The notes beneath the pieces are model-generated. The model did no database searches and was not told the origin of the DNA. It saw only the letters and a list, made by a program, of their open reading frames with translations. From Myotis daubentonii (Eukaryota > Chordata > Mammalia > Chiroptera > Vespertilionidae), in the NCBI RefSeq assembly GCF_963259705.1, contig NC_081842.1:63562787-63626786 (forward strand): a stretch of 64,000 nt of DNA, read 5' to 3'. The position numbers and the translations under genes are program-made. Below are positions 46,490 to 58,490 of this stretch, one piece after another; within the stretch, counting starts at the first letter, position 1, and every line of letters begins with the position of its first letter.

Positions 46490-46960
46490 TCATTCATCTG
46501 AAACTGACCCGGTGATTACTAAAGGCTAGGTGTGTGACTGGCTCTGCAGATGAGGCAGTAAACAATCCCAGATCTAAAGGAAATCACTGTGTGTTCCATA
46601 GACAGATATTCACAGAGATAACTGTAATACCGAGACACAAGGGCTAGGATTTGCATATGTATAGAAAGGGAACACAGAGGGAGACACTGCATATCTTTCC
46701 TGGTTGGAGCTGACTGTGGGTTGTGGGAGAATATTCAGAATTTCCAGAGGGGAAGCCCTGACACAAGTCTTGGAGAACAAGTTACAGCTAGATGGGAGAG
46801 GAGGAGAAGGAGAGGGAAATGACATCTCAAACAATAGATGCCCATATACAAAGTCATGGAGGCAGGAAGCATTTGATGGGCACCGTAAGTGGTTTAGTAT
46901 GAATGGAGTGTTGTTGCAGAAGACCACAGAAAAACTAAGCAATGCTTTATAGAAAAGGAG
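46490..46960. repeat. ancient mammalian repeat, same unresolved family as 10,480-11,650
   Basis: Phrases 'gatgaggcagtaaacaatcc', 'catggaggcaggaagcattt' and 'ggtttagtatgaatggag' occur in the same old repeat as the block near 10.5-11.6 kb. The family is unnamed here. Confidence 0.35.
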
Positions 46961-48015
46961 TGATACTGTTTATCTACGCCAGCGGACTCAGGGAATAACT
47001 TTCCAAATCTGAGTAAAGTAACATATAAGGGGCTTCTCCTTTATATCTCCCTGTGGTCTTTGTCCCGCAAATACGGAGTATGCTTCTGGTCCTTTTCTGG
47101 GGCCTTGCAAGAAGGCCCCCAGGTGTTGGGGGTCTACAGGTGTTGGGGCCAGTGTTAATAACCCTCCCTCCAGGGCAGTACACTGTTCACAGTTTTATGG
47201 CCTCTATAACAGGTTCTGCAAGACCAGTTTCTGGGAAGGAGATAGTGACTAAATTATAGGTTATCAAGAATGTACACTGAGCTTGCTGGCATGGATTCCG
47301 ATTGCTAGCTCCCCAAATATCAGGGTTACACTGGAATTAGCCCTTTTTAGTTTTCTCAGTATAAGATGCCTGTCAGAGAGAGAAGGCTGCAGAGGAGGGC
47401 AGGTGTGGAGAGGGCCAGGCTCTGTTTTAAAAAAAGAGATTGACTTTTACCTTGATCTCTTCTTGGCAGCCTCATTACACTTGAATAAATTAAATTCTAA
47501 AGTCTTCTTTTGCATGTGCTGCTATTAAAGAGAGTTTATTTTAACAATAAACAAAAAATCAGGGGTTCCCAAGGCTCAAGCAGTAACAGCGCCAGGAGGA
47601 AATCCAGAGTCCAAGGAGAGCACAAAGCACCTGAGGCAAAATTGGGCATTGTTTCAACTGCTTTTGTAAAGCAGATTCTTATATGTGACGTTCTGGAAAG
47701 TAATCATATAAAATTGAAAGTTTTAAAGATGTCATAATGACAATGAGAGAGGGAGAGAGAGAGAGAGAGGTTGATTGATTCTGAAAAGCCTGGTGATTCA
47801 TACATTAGAGATCCTTCGTAAGAAATGGTCAATTTTGAAAGAGTCCACTAAAGTTCTTTTATTGCCTTCTATATTCCTGATGGCTGTTATAAAACTATTA
47901 GGATGAATAAATTTTTTGTCAGTGTCACTTAAAAACAATTTGTGATCACTTTTCTAGCATTTTCTCTAATTTCATGTTACTCATTGCACTCAGAAAAATG
48001 TTTTTACTCTTCCAT
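46961..48015. other. unique sequence with a short (GA)n run
   Basis: A GA-rich run lies at 47745-47770. The rest, including a GC-richer part at 47040-47180, shows no recognised repeat or exon. Confidence 0.4.
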
Positions 48016-48017
<2 letters not shown>

Positions 48018-48061
<44 letters not shown>

Positions 48062-48106
48062 AATATATATATGTGTGTATATATATATACATATATATAC
48101 ATATAC

Positions 48107-48171
<65 letters not shown>
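48018..48171. repeat. long (TA)n microsatellite with TG/CA interruptions
   Basis: About 150 bp of nearly pure alternating TA with a few ATAC and GTGT interruptions near 48060-48120. Such tracts can extrude as cruciforms and are prone to length change. Confidence 0.97.
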
Positions 48172-48174
<3 letters not shown>

Positions 48175-48660
48175 AACACTAAGGGCCAATAACTAAATAC
48201 TATTTCATTGAAAATAATGTTTTATTTTATAATAGGTCATAGGAATAAAAACAGACTAGATTGTATAAATCTTTTAGAACCTCTGCAGCACATATGTACA
48301 GACACCACACACCACAGGGAAAAATAATAATTCTAAGCTCCAGGCATTGAATTGCCATCCAGTGTCCCCAAATTACCAAGGCAATGGTATTATTTCAAAC
48401 CTGAAATTATCTAATGAAAGTATCTGCTGAGATGTTGTTGTTTAATAGAGGTGTATCGTGTGTATTTTACTATTTCTTTAGCACACTTCATCCTGACAGT
48501 GCAGAGCAAACACTTGTCCTGAATTACCACAACTATACCTAATGAACAGAATTAAAACTACACTTGGTATTGCCAGAATATTTCTATTTATATAAAAAAT
48601 GTATAAATAAGTTCTACTGTATGGTACCAAATAAGTACCTTCCTCTAGAAACATTATTTA
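48172..48660. other. unique sequence, nothing recognised
   Basis: No repeat or gene was recognised before the L1 target site. Confidence 0.4.
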
Positions 48661-48672
48661 GAAAGGAACCCT

Positions 48673-48859
48673 GAAAGAAGGGGTGGGTAAGTGGGAAGAG
48701 ACCAAACAAAGAACTTGTATGCATATCAGCATAACCCATGGACACAGACAATAGGGTGGTGAAGGCCTGGGGCGGGGGGTGGGGCAGGCTAGAAGGGGTC
48801 AATGGGGGGGAGGGGACATATGTAACACTTTCAACAGTAAAGATTAAAAAAAAAAAAAA
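48673..48859 (+). mobile_element. 5'-truncated L1 3' end, young bat family
   Basis: Only the G-rich 3' UTR ('aaagaacttgtatgcatat', 'gtggtgaaggcctggggcgg') and a poly(A) of about 13-14 bases remain. Target duplications are gaaaggaaccct at 48661-48672 and gaaaggaccct at 48860-48870, with one base lost on the right. Confidence 0.88.
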
Positions 48860-48870
48860 GAAAGGACCCT

Positions 48871-49024
48871 TTTTGTTGCTTTGAGTCACACAAGAAGAAA
48901 ACTTACAGTTTTATACAGTGGTATAACTAGGAGAGACCTACAATTAAGTGATAGTGTGACTTTTCTCCCTTTCTCATTTTGTACCATGAGAAAGGTACTG
49001 ATCCTTAATGGAGAGTGAGGAAGT
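48871..49024. other. unique sequence, nothing recognised
   Basis: A short unrecognised block between the L1 and a decayed MIR. Confidence 0.35.
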
Positions 49025-49165
49025 ATCTTTGGAACATTTATCATAACCCTTTATTCAATAGATGAGGATTCCATGCCCCAGTGACTATGACTTAATGTGC
49101 CCAATGTTTCACCAGTTAATTAATGACAAAGCTAAGACTTGAACTCAGCTCTTCATATGTATGAC
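49025..49165 (-). repeat. MIR SINE (antisense), decayed
   Basis: Antisense phrases 'caatagatgaggattccatg', 'gttaattaatgacaaagcta' and 'agacttgaactcagct'. Confidence 0.5.
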
Positions 49166-50025
49166 CAATGCACATCCCACTTCAACACTGGCTTTTCTGA
49201 ACTTTGTTATTGCTTCCTAAACTGCCTTTCTTTAAGAAACTTTCTAAGAGTTAACATTTAGTTTTAAGTATGTTATTGTCTATTCTATCCAGCAGAATAG
49301 CTTCAATAACAAAACTTTTTTGTGTGCAATGATTTAAAGTTGTTTTATTAAAAGACTTTATTTCAGTTAAAATACCACCACAAATAATGTGAATACAAAT
49401 ATATTCTGAGTTTAATAATGCAAAATTTCTATCTTGTTAGTGTTCCCACACTGAGAACACCATATAAATGTGGAAAATAGGCACTTTCAACAGAATTTCA
49501 AAATCTGATGATGCTCAGTAACTATGTCAATTAGCAGGAAAACATATCTCGGAGTCATTTCTTTGAGCACTAGAAGTGCTTTTATGTTTGATGCTACTGG
49601 CAAAAATATTCCTGGACACAGCAGCCTTAAAGCATTTGAGGAACAATGAAATTTCACAGGAAGAAAGGTTAGAGCTGGGAGCACACCAGAGAACTAATTG
49701 CTAAGAGAGCTGCCTTTATGTACACACTGCGGTAATTCATAGAGATACTATTTAGAAATGGAGAATCAACAATTCTGCTTTATAGACACTGAGTCCCTAG
49801 AATAGGGGAAAGAAAGAAGGGTTTTCATGGCTCTGGGGGATTAGCTGAAAGGCACAACTCTGGATCCATCGTTGGAAATCTTATGGGCAGTTTGCCGTGG
49901 GAGAGATGGGGAGATGAGCCAGGGACTGCTTAAGCTTTATAATTCAAAAAAGTATTATTCTATCCCCCACAGGACTTCCCAGTTTTGTAAAGGATGCTAT
50001 GTTTTCTTTCTCTCATTTTTATTTT
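49166..50025. other. unique sequence, nothing recognised
   Basis: No repeat or gene signature was recognised. Confidence 0.4.
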
Positions 50026-50029
50026 CTTT

Positions 50030-50870
50030 TTAAAATAAGTTTTATTGAACTTTAACTGACTTGTAACAAACTGTACTTATGTAAAGCCTACAATTTGATA
50101 ACTTTGACATGGGCACACACTGGAGATACCTAGCACAATCAAGTTAATGAACATAGGCATCACCCCCAAATGTTTCCTCATGCCTCTTTTTCATTTCCCC
50201 TCCTGCCTCTATTTGCTTTCTTCTATCTCTAGTCATCCACTGGTCTCCTTTCTGTTCCCGTATATTAACCTGATTTTCTAGAAATGCATATAAATGGAAT
50301 CATATAGTATGTACTATTTTTGCCTGGCTTTTTTCACTCAGTGTAATCACTTTAAGATTCATTCATGCCTATCATGAGTCCATTCCTTTCCATTGCTGAG
50401 AACTATTCTACTGTGTGGATACACCACATATTGTTGATCCATTAATCTTTTTATATGTTTTTATTGATTTTTAGAGAGAGAGGAAGGGAGAGAGTGAAGG
50501 GAGAACTAGAAACATCAATGAGAGAAACATCAAATGGCTGCTTCCTGCTGCCCCCTATTGGGGATCAAGCCCACAACCCAGGTATGTGTGCTGACCTGGA
50601 ATCCAATGAGTGACCTCTTGGTGCATGAGTCCATGTTCAACCACTGAGCCACACCAGTTGGGCATTTGATCCACTAATCTTTGATGGGCATTTGGATTGT
50701 TTAAAATTTTGGACTATTACAAAGAAAGTTGATATGCACATTCATGTACAAACATTTATGTGGATCAAGCTATTTTTTTTTTATTTTATTTTGGTAAATA
50801 CCTAGGAGAAAAAGACCTAGAAATGGATATAAATGGATCATACAGTAAGTTTCTGTTTTACTGGAGACCT
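50030..50870 (-). mobile_element. L1M-type 3' region (antisense), split by a SINE
   Basis: Antisense distal L1: 'tttattgaactttaactgac' at about 50040, 'tatagtatgtactattttt' at about 50303, 'tttttcactcagtgtaatca' at about 50330. It continues after the SINE with 'gggcatttggattgtttaaa' at about 50685. It is old and non-coding. Confidence 0.75.
50451..50666 (-). mobile_element. VES-type SINE nested in the antisense L1
   Basis: Reverse VES SINE flanked by 16-bp target duplications, tgatccattaatcttt at 50435-50450 and tgatccactaatcttt at 50667-50682, with one mismatch. The body includes a CTCF-like core at 50549-50561 matching 12 of 13 positions. It postdates the L1 it interrupts. Confidence 0.92.
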
Positions 50871-51588
50871 TTTTGCCATGGTGAGAAGAGGCAGTAGTTT
50901 AACTGAAAGAGCACTTTTTAGCAGGATTGATGGGAAGATGGCTAGACTCAGTATTGGGGTACTCAGAGCCTTTTGTTCTTAGCTTCAGGTTCTACTTAAT
51001 TACAACTCCCATAAAACTGAAAATAAAATTTCCAAGGGTCCCTCACAATCTGGGAAGCACATACATGAGACAATAATTATAAATTATAATTTCAGAAGGG
51101 CCCTGGCCATCCTGAGGCTTCTTCATAGACTCCCTTGGGCTCCAAGAGCAGCTGAAGGGAGACTGCAAATCGCTCTCACAAAGGGTGGGTAGAGCTTCCA
51201 GAATAAGTACTTATAAGTGGATAGTTTTCCAAAAGTATAAAAATAGCCGCAACTTAAAGTATGTATGTGTATGTGTATTAGTTTAGCTCACATAGTTTCA
51301 CATACTTTTTCACATACTTCACATATCTAATGTTAAATGTTAGTATTTTTCACATACTAATTCATCCAGGAGAACTTTTCAAATAACTTTTTTTTCTCAT
51401 TTGATGCTTAAAGATTTAAAAAATATTTAAATGCCTCATGTTACAGTTGTAGAAAGTGGAGCACAATAAAGTTTAGAAGGCAGCATGATATAGTAGACAG
51501 AATTCCAAAACTGGGGGTCAGGAGAGCAGAGTATAGTCATATTTTTGTCGATTCATTTCTATAGACAAATCACTTGAAACCTTTTAGG
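50871..51588. other. unique sequence, nothing recognised
   Basis: It contains a short imperfect iteration of 'tttcacatact' at 51292-51360 but no named repeat. Confidence 0.4.
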
Positions 51589-51604
51589 CCTCAGTCTTCA
51601 TCTT

Positions 51605-51820
51605 TTTTTTATCATATTTTATTGATTTTTTACAGAGAGGAAGAGAGAGGGATAGAGAGTTAGAAACACTGATGAGAGAGAAACATCGATCAGCTGCCTC
51701 CTGCACCCTTCCTACTGGGGATGTGCCCACAACCAACGTACATGCCCTTGACCAGAATCGAACCTGGGACCTTTCAGTCCAAAGGCCTATGCTCTATCCA
51801 CTGAGCCAAACCGGTTAAGG
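51605..51820 (-). mobile_element. VES-type SINE (antisense)
   Basis: Reverse full-length VES SINE with perfect 15-bp target duplications, ctcagtcttcatctt, at 51590-51604 and 51821-51835. This is one of the youngest-looking insertions in the window. Confidence 0.94.
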
Positions 51821-51835
51821 CTCAGTCTTCATCTT

Positions 51836-52980
51836 GATAAGATAAAAAGTTTGGCTGGTATCAGGCTTCTCAAATTGTGTCCTACAGTCTTTTCAAGGTT
51901 TTTAATATTTCATATATGCATATAGTCTTGGAAAATTGAGTATTTAATTACCTTCTGGAGAGTCACAATCTATGTGTTATAATAAAAGTTCTGAGAATTC
52001 TTGTATTTAAGGATCCCTGTTTAATCTTATGTCAACAAGCATTTTCCAACTTTGTTTGCCCCAGAACCCCTGTGCATATTAATCTTCTAGTAACTAACAC
52101 ATCATTAATTTTTATTCTAAAAAAGCACGACGAGAAACCCTGATAGAGTCTCCCAATTTCTGGCAGCTCCAACATTCTCTCTGCTTTGAAAAATGTAAGT
52201 TACTATCATACAATCACAGAAAAACACATAAAATAATGGGAGTGAGAAGCTGGGCCCCCTAATGTCTTATCCATTGCTTTTCAATGGTACCAACAAGACC
52301 AATCAGATCTTTCCTTGTGCTGCTTTATGATGACAAATTTGAAACTGACATCAAGGGGGAGGGGCACATGTTCTCATGACAACCAATTCTCAGTCTAATT
52401 CTGACCAGAAAGATTTCCCCAGTATTCGTTCTTTCTCCTGGGTGAATTTCCTTCAAAGGCAGTGATTCCATGACTGAAGGTTCTATAGAAAGTGCCAGGT
52501 CATTCAGCTAGCGTCTTAGAGGAATTGTTTATGCTTCCTAGTGAGGTGTGTTTAAACTAAAAACTTATTTGAAAATAACAAGGTTTATTTCACTCAGACA
52601 AAATAAAACATGGGGATATGGGATTGCCAGCCCATTTCTCATTCGGTCTTTGTTTCAGGCCAAGTCTACTCTGCTCCTCAAATCAGCAGGTGGAGACGGT
52701 TCCCGTGAAGTCTGTCTCCGACTCCCTCATTTAGAAATTTTAATGACACCAGAAAACAGTATCTAGAGAATCCCCAAAACAAATGATAAGAAACGACCCC
52801 CTTATTTCTCAGCCCCTGCTCTGTCACTAAGCCAGCGGGGTCCTCGTCTCACACAGAGGCAGTCGCACAACTCGATTTCAGAGGAAAAGCAAAAATCTGT
52901 AATTTTCTCAGTAGCGCTTCTAGTTTTACCTTTAATTTCTTCAGGACAATAAAAATAATGACATTCTAAACAATATAAAG
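51836..52980. other. unique sequence, nothing recognised
   Basis: About 1.1 kb with no recognised repeat, exon or RNA gene. Confidence 0.4.
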
Positions 52981-52988
52981 ATTGAGCT

Positions 52989-53207
52989 GCCGAAACCGGT
53001 TTGGCTCTGGATAGAGTGTCGGCCTGCGGACTGAGAGGTCCCAGGTTCGATTCCGGTCAAGGGCATGTGCCTGGGTTGCGGGCATATTCCCAGTAGGAGA
53101 TGTGCAGGAGGCAGCTGATCAATGTTTCTCTCTCATCGATGTTTCTAACTCTCTATCTCTCTCCCTTTCTCTCTGTAAAAAATCAATAAAATATATTTTT
53201 TAAAAAA
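52989..53207 (+). mobile_element. VES-type SINE with a damaged A box
   Basis: Sense VES SINE with an intact B box (ggttcgattcc at about 53044). Four bases are missing from the A-box region: 'tggctctggatag' replaces the usual 'tggctcagtggatag', by two bases at least and up to four in the repeat alignment. Target duplication attgagct at 52981-52988 and 53208-53215. If the deletion arose after insertion the copy was already silent as a source. Confidence 0.88.
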
Positions 53208-53215
53208 ATTGAGCT

Positions 53216-54775
53216 TTTTTTCTAAATATCTATATAACGGGACTACACAGTGGAACTCTTACAACCTCAAGTTTTCAAGAAATGTGCTGATAAGTTCATT
53301 AAATGCATTTAAGTGTGTATGTATGTTAGAAATATGGCATATTATTTTATAATTTTGAAAGGGATGGAAAGATTAAAGGTGCACATATATAAAATCTATA
53401 AATATGCAACTTTGATTGGTTTAGAAACAAGTTTAAGGAATTGAAATCCAGCTGGGAAACTGTTCAAACTTCATGCCTACTAACATCGGAAATGTGCTCT
53501 TAGAGACACAACTGTGCTGTTAAATTTAAATCCCTTTCTCCACTTGCAGACAAAGCTGATATGCGCGTGTTATGCTGACTGGTGTTTCATATATGTAAGA
53601 TTCAGAACTAGGTCTTTAAGAATTCCATTGAGAGTCTCATACTCTTATCAATTTCTCTTTTGTAATGATGTAGGGCATATGCCCATTTATTTTCCAAATG
53701 AACACTGTAATAGTTTAAATAATAAATGGCTTGAAATAATAGGTATCATTTGGAAATCCTCATGAAAGGTAGCTGAATTCTTCCACTGGATAATTCTGAA
53801 TTTGTTCACAATAATGGAAAGCAGGTAAAATGTGAGGGTAGGGTTGAAGGAAGCTATTCTATCATCTCTTTTTAATACGCTAGGCTATTTTCAACTATTA
53901 ATCTTGCATGCATTGTATTTAATGTAAAATAAATAATAACACCTCTTCTTCCCCCATTTATTTTTTCCATCTGAAAAATCACTTGTTTCTGGTTGCCATG
54001 GTGATAGTGCCGTCCTGGTATTTGTTTAAGTGAAACACTTTCATCTCACGTCTGTAAGACAGGTACTAGATGGGCCAGAAAAAATAATTGACAGCATAGC
54101 CTGTGAGCTGGAATAAAGGGCCCTTGTTCTGAGGCCAAGAGATAGTAGTACTGATAAGAGAAATCATCCTAATAAGAGTAACGAAGGGGCATATTATTTC
54201 TCACTGTGAGCTTTATTTTTTCTTTCAATTGTGTCTTATTTTTTTGTTTTGTTTTAGAAAAGAGTAAGAAATAGGGTTAGGAGTAAATCAGCAATGTTTA
54301 AATTTGAAGCCATTTGTAGGTAAATATGTGATGTAAGGGGACCTTTGTAGGTATCCTTTCAGCAAAAGCCCCTCTTTGCTCATACGAAGTGAAAGAGAGA
54401 AAGAGCACCGTTTATTATCAAGGGGTCACTCCTTAAGTTGTACATAGGTTTATAATTATGGCCAACACATTGAAATTGATTTTGACTTTGTGGCTGCAGT
54501 AAATACTGTGATGTCTTCATTTGAAAAAATTGACATATTTCCAATTGCTACACAACTTAATGGTTGCCTGTTGTGCACAACTCAAACATGTGAACTCGGG
54601 CATGTAAAGCCATAATGAGAATCACTTTTGATGAACTTCATTTCACAGAGGCACTACCTCATTATCCAACCACATCTAACGCTAGAACATTATGTTATGA
54701 GACTTATGCGTTAGGATATAGATTATGTTTGTATCTCTACTTCATTTCTCAGCTCTGCTGCTACTGCTAATGTCA
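53216..54775. other. unique block, possible conserved part near 54,430-54,660
   Basis: No transposon was recognised. An X-box-like GGTTGCCATGGTGAT lies at about 53991-54005. The part at 54,430-54,660 is repeat-free and has the look of old constrained sequence, by inference only. Confidence 0.3.
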
Positions 54776-54779
54776 CCTA

Positions 54780-54905
54780 GGCAGAATAGCACAGAGGTTA
54801 AAGAATGGCCCTTGGAACCAAACATACTGCTGTCACAAACTCCGCCACTTACTTTCTGTGTGAACTGGGACAAATGAATTAACATTGCTGACCAACGTGA
54901 GAAAA
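54780..54905 (+). repeat. MIR SINE
   Basis: Sense MIR head and core: 'atagcacagaggttaaagaa', 'aactccgccacttactttct' and 'gtgtgaactgggacaaatg'. Confidence 0.7.
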
Positions 54906-55344
54906 CTAATGGCCTTAACATGGAATACTGGGCTTCCCTGGATATTACAATGAATGTATCCATTGTAAAATATCTTCTCAGTTTTCATGACAGTGAGTAT
55001 CATGATCTTGGGTTTTGTTTAATTAAAAACATGCACTTTCCCTTTAAAATTAATTGGTACACAACCAGAGTTAAAGTGTTTATCGAAACAAATCTGGGGT
55101 GGTTATAGTTTATAGAACTGGCCTAGCAGTGACTAGAGTTGGCTATACAATAGAAACTTGTGTACATTTGGACAGGTACTTTCATTTCTCTAAACCAGTG
55201 TCCCTAACAACTGAATAAGGAAGTTATATAGATGATGTCTAAGGTCTTTTACCTCTCTAAATTCTGTGGCTCTTCCTTTATTGGTCTTGGTGGCAGAATA
55301 ACACAAGAGTCCCTCTTCTTAGCTTTAGAACCAGCTCAGCCTCA
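54906..55344. other. unique sequence, nothing recognised
   Basis: No repeat or gene was recognised. Confidence 0.4.
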
Positions 55345-55620
55345 AATTCATAGAATCAGAGTGGAACCATGGTTACCAGGGGCTGGGAGGAGGGGAAAAT
55401 GGGGAGTTACAAATTCATAGGCATAAATTTCAGCTAAGTAAGATGAATAAGCTCTAGAGATTAGAAAACAACATTGGGCTTATAGTCAATATAGAGTACT
55501 GTACGGTTAAAAATTTGATGAGGTTAGTTGTCATGTTAATATTCTTACAAGAAAAGAAAATAAGAGAAAAAGAAAATGAATATAAACCATCCTTTTAAAA
55601 GAGTAAGTACCACCTCAGTC
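55345..55620 (+). mobile_element. L1M 3' UTR fragment
   Basis: Sense L1 3' UTR phrases: 'agtggaaccatggttaccag', 'gctgggaggaggggaaaatg', 'taagatgaataagctctaga' and 'gagtactgtacggttaaa', then an A-rich end. Confidence 0.7.
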
Positions 55621-56208
55621 TTTGGGGGCAGGGAATACCTGGGCTGAAGGGCATTGTGAGGCGTTTTCCACCTGGTGGTATGTGTGCTCCAGCCCCTATC
55701 AGGTTTGTCCATGTCCTGGGGCATGAGGTTTTGTTGTAACAGCTAGTGAAAAAGAAGTTTGTCACTCAAATTGAAAACAAACAATGATAATAAAACAGGT
55801 GGAAGAGTACATTTCCCAAGCCATCTTTGGTGAATTGCCAGAAGTAGCTGTAATGATTCATAAATTACACTGACCTTGATGGAAATGACTTGATTTACAA
55901 CAATCTCCTTCTCTCATACTTGTAATTATATCTGCATTCTTTTTGGTCTCAGTCCTGCAAAAAGACAAACAAACAAACAAATAAAAAACACGTCATTTCT
56001 GTTTATTATTTTTATCTGTATTTTTGCGTATCTCTTTTTCCTTCAAATATGAGAAAGCAAAACATCAAAAACTTCACGAACACTCTGGATGACTGTGATT
56101 TCCAAATCCTCAGTCTCAGCAAATGCTTTATGCCTATTGTTTTCCTCTCCACTTGCGTACCTTGCAAACATAGAAAGGATTTACACAGCAATTCTTCTCT
56201 TCTCCTTT
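55621..56208. other. unique sequence, nothing recognised
   Basis: It contains a short CAAA run near 55963-55985 and no named repeat. Confidence 0.4.
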
Positions 56209-56282
56209 GCAAATTTACTGTTCAAGTTACAAATTTAGATTTTATTAAAGGCTTGCTTAAAGCATGTACAACTTGGATTATC
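56209..56282 (+). repeat. 74-bp direct repeat, copy 1
   Basis: This segment recurs at 57479-57552 in the same orientation with a single mismatch (A at 56270, G at 57540). The identity ends abruptly at both edges. It matches no repeat family I recognise. Confidence 0.95.
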
Positions 56283-56830
56283 CAAAGCAGATAAAGTATC
56301 TCAAGCAGATGTCCAAGTCATTATATGCTCCAGGGATGCTAGTCAAATAGTTTAAGTGTAATAAAGGAGTAGTAAAAAGATATGCAAAGAAGAAAAGCAC
56401 CAAAGAGAGCTAGGAATTGACCAATCTGCAGGCGTTAACTGAAGCTGGCCAGAGAATACACACACCTTCTCTTCCATAGTCCCAGGTGTTCTGAAACATA
56501 GCATATCTGTAATACTGTCAAAATGAAATAATAATTATAAAATAAATAAATAAAAACCACAGACTGTTAAAAAATATTTTTAATGTTGATTTACTGGTAG
56601 ACCTTTGGTTTGCTGGAATAGCATTAGAAACTTGACCATACATTTTCTGTGCATCTGAGAGCTGAAGTAGCCATTGTGACTCCTACTTTAATCTTTCTGT
56701 TTCTGTAACAATATGTGATTTTAAAAGCTAGCCATAAAAATCGCTGACAATCATTAAGAAAAGTGGCATGCCAATCTTTTAGACTTTCATTAGAAGTAAA
56801 TACATTTTAAGTCAGTGGCTTTTACATGTT
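56283..56830. other. unique sequence, nothing recognised
   Basis: Sequence between the first direct-repeat copy and the T-rich tract, with a short (AAAT) run at about 56540. Confidence 0.4.
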
Positions 56831-56912
56831 TTTTTTTTTTTGTGTGTGTGTGTGTGTGTGTGTTTTGTTGTTGTTGTTGTGTTTTTTTTTTTTTGTTTTT
56901 TTTTTTTTTTTA
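56831..56912. repeat. poly(T) / (GT)n / (GTT)n low-complexity tract
   Basis: T runs surround about 12 GT units and a few GTT units. Read on the minus strand it is an A-rich tail following the block at 56913-57350. Confidence 0.93.
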
Positions 56913-57350
56913 TCATGACTTAATGTAGTTGGCAGCGAGAGAGACATAAGCAGAGCAAGGACAATAGGCCAGGTACAGAAGGTCACAGGACAGAACTGGG
57001 AAATCAAGGACCTTGCCCCCAGGGTGACCTTTCTTCCCTGAGCATATTGCTGGTCCAGGGATAAACCCTTCCTGACCTACAGATGCAGGGCTACAGGAGA
57101 AAGAAACAGACCTTGGGTATCTATATAGAAGGGGGCCGAAATATTGGCAGGGACTCTGGACCAATAACAGGAAAACTGAGATTAGCTTGACTCTGTTCCT
57201 AAGCCCTGTCTTCTGAGACTGAAGTTTTTTTATTAACACCTTCCAACGTGGGAGCACTGCTAATAGGCTACACCTGTAGGGTGGGAGAAGCAAAGGGATG
57301 CAATTCATCTTGATGCCATCTGAGTTGACTCAAAGAGAGAGAGAGAAATT
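56913..57350 (-). other. unidentified block ending in an A-rich tail (minus strand)
   Basis: The block is GC-richer than its flanks, holds a 131-codon minus-strand frame at 56913-57308 and abuts an A-rich tract on its minus-strand 3' side. That layout suggests an L1-mobilised insert or an LTR-like relic. No family, target duplication or recognisable protein motif was found, so neither reading is secure. Confidence 0.3.
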
Positions 57351-57478
57351 ATCTCTGAATGACATGGCAAATTTTCCATAAAAACTTTCAAACACTAAGC
57401 CTTGTACTACCAAGAAGTTTACTATTTGCACAATCTGTGACCTGACTTGTTTTTTAAAGCACTCATTTGTAGGATATG

Positions 57479-57552
57479 GCAAATTTACTGTTCAAGTTAC
57501 AAATTTAGATTTTATTAAAGGCTTGCTTAAAGCATGTACGACTTGGATTATC
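57479..57552 (+). repeat. 74-bp direct repeat, copy 2
   Basis: Second copy of the 56209-56282 segment, offset by exactly 1,270 bases, with one mismatch. Confidence 0.95.
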
Positions 57553-57589
57553 TATCATGAAAATTAATTAAGCCAACAATATGATTGAG

Positions 57590-57770
57590 GAGCTCATTCA
57601 TTTATTTGTTTATTCACCAAATATTAATTGAATACCTGTTATTTTCCAGGCCACTGTATTACCCTGGAGGCCAGAAAGATGAATAATACTGAATCTCTGT
57701 CTTCAAGAATTTAATGGTCTAGTAGGAGAGATAGATGTATAAATAGATAAATTGAAATACAATGTGATAA
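57590..57770. repeat. ancient mammalian interspersed repeat, family unresolved
   Basis: It carries 'ttcaccaaatattaattgaa', 'ttttccaggccactgtatt' and 'agaatttaatggtctagtag', matching the type of repeat at 9485-9640. Confidence 0.45.
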
Positions 57771-58228
57771 GTGCTTTAATAGAGATAAGAAATGATTAAT
57801 ATAAATGAAAACCAAATTAAGCACATTAAGCTCTTCTCAAAAGAAGGAAAATTTGTTCCTGTAAAATATTATTATTAAACTGTATTATTCTTCAATTCCC
57901 TAAATGATATTTGAAGATAATGTCTTGCTCTTTTCTGTTCTAGCCCCATTAGTTTTCATTTTTACTCCAATGAGTGGGTGTATGCATGTAGGCACATACA
58001 GAGCACAGGTGAGCTCTGTTCTGTCATGTTGCCTCTGTTTTCTGTAACAATGTCAACAATTTTTATAACTAAAATAAAAACAATAATTATGAGACATAAA
58101 TCTTAAGACATCAAAGTGTCCTCCTTTCCTCCGCTGCATGAACACTAGCCCTCTTTTGGGCAATTAGAAGATATTAATAAGAAAAAAAAGCAGAGCAGGG
58201 AATAGAAATGTGAAAGGGATGAAGAAGA
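57771..58228. other. unique sequence, nothing recognised
   Basis: AT-rich, with no named repeat or gene. Confidence 0.4.
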
Positions 58229-58229
58229 A

Positions 58230-58490
58230 TGATAGTAATAATAGCTAATATTTATTGAATTTTTATTATGTGCTAGATACATCTCTAACTCCTTTGCATG
58301 TTTGAATTTTTTAAGTCCTGAGGATAGCCCCATGAGGGAGAGCTATTTTTATTTCCATTTTAGTAATCAGGAAGCTGAGGCCTAGGGAGGTTAATTGAGT
58401 TAGCTAAGGTCATGCAACCAAGAAATTCAGAGCCACAAGCTGAACCTGTCAAACTCCAGAATTAATGATTTAACAATTGCACTAGGGTAT
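58230..58490 (-). repeat. MIR SINE (antisense)
   Basis: Nearly full-length antisense MIR: 'aatatttattgaatttttat', 'gtgctagatacatctctaac', 'gctgaggcctagggagg' and 'ctaaggtcatgcaac'. Confidence 0.75.
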
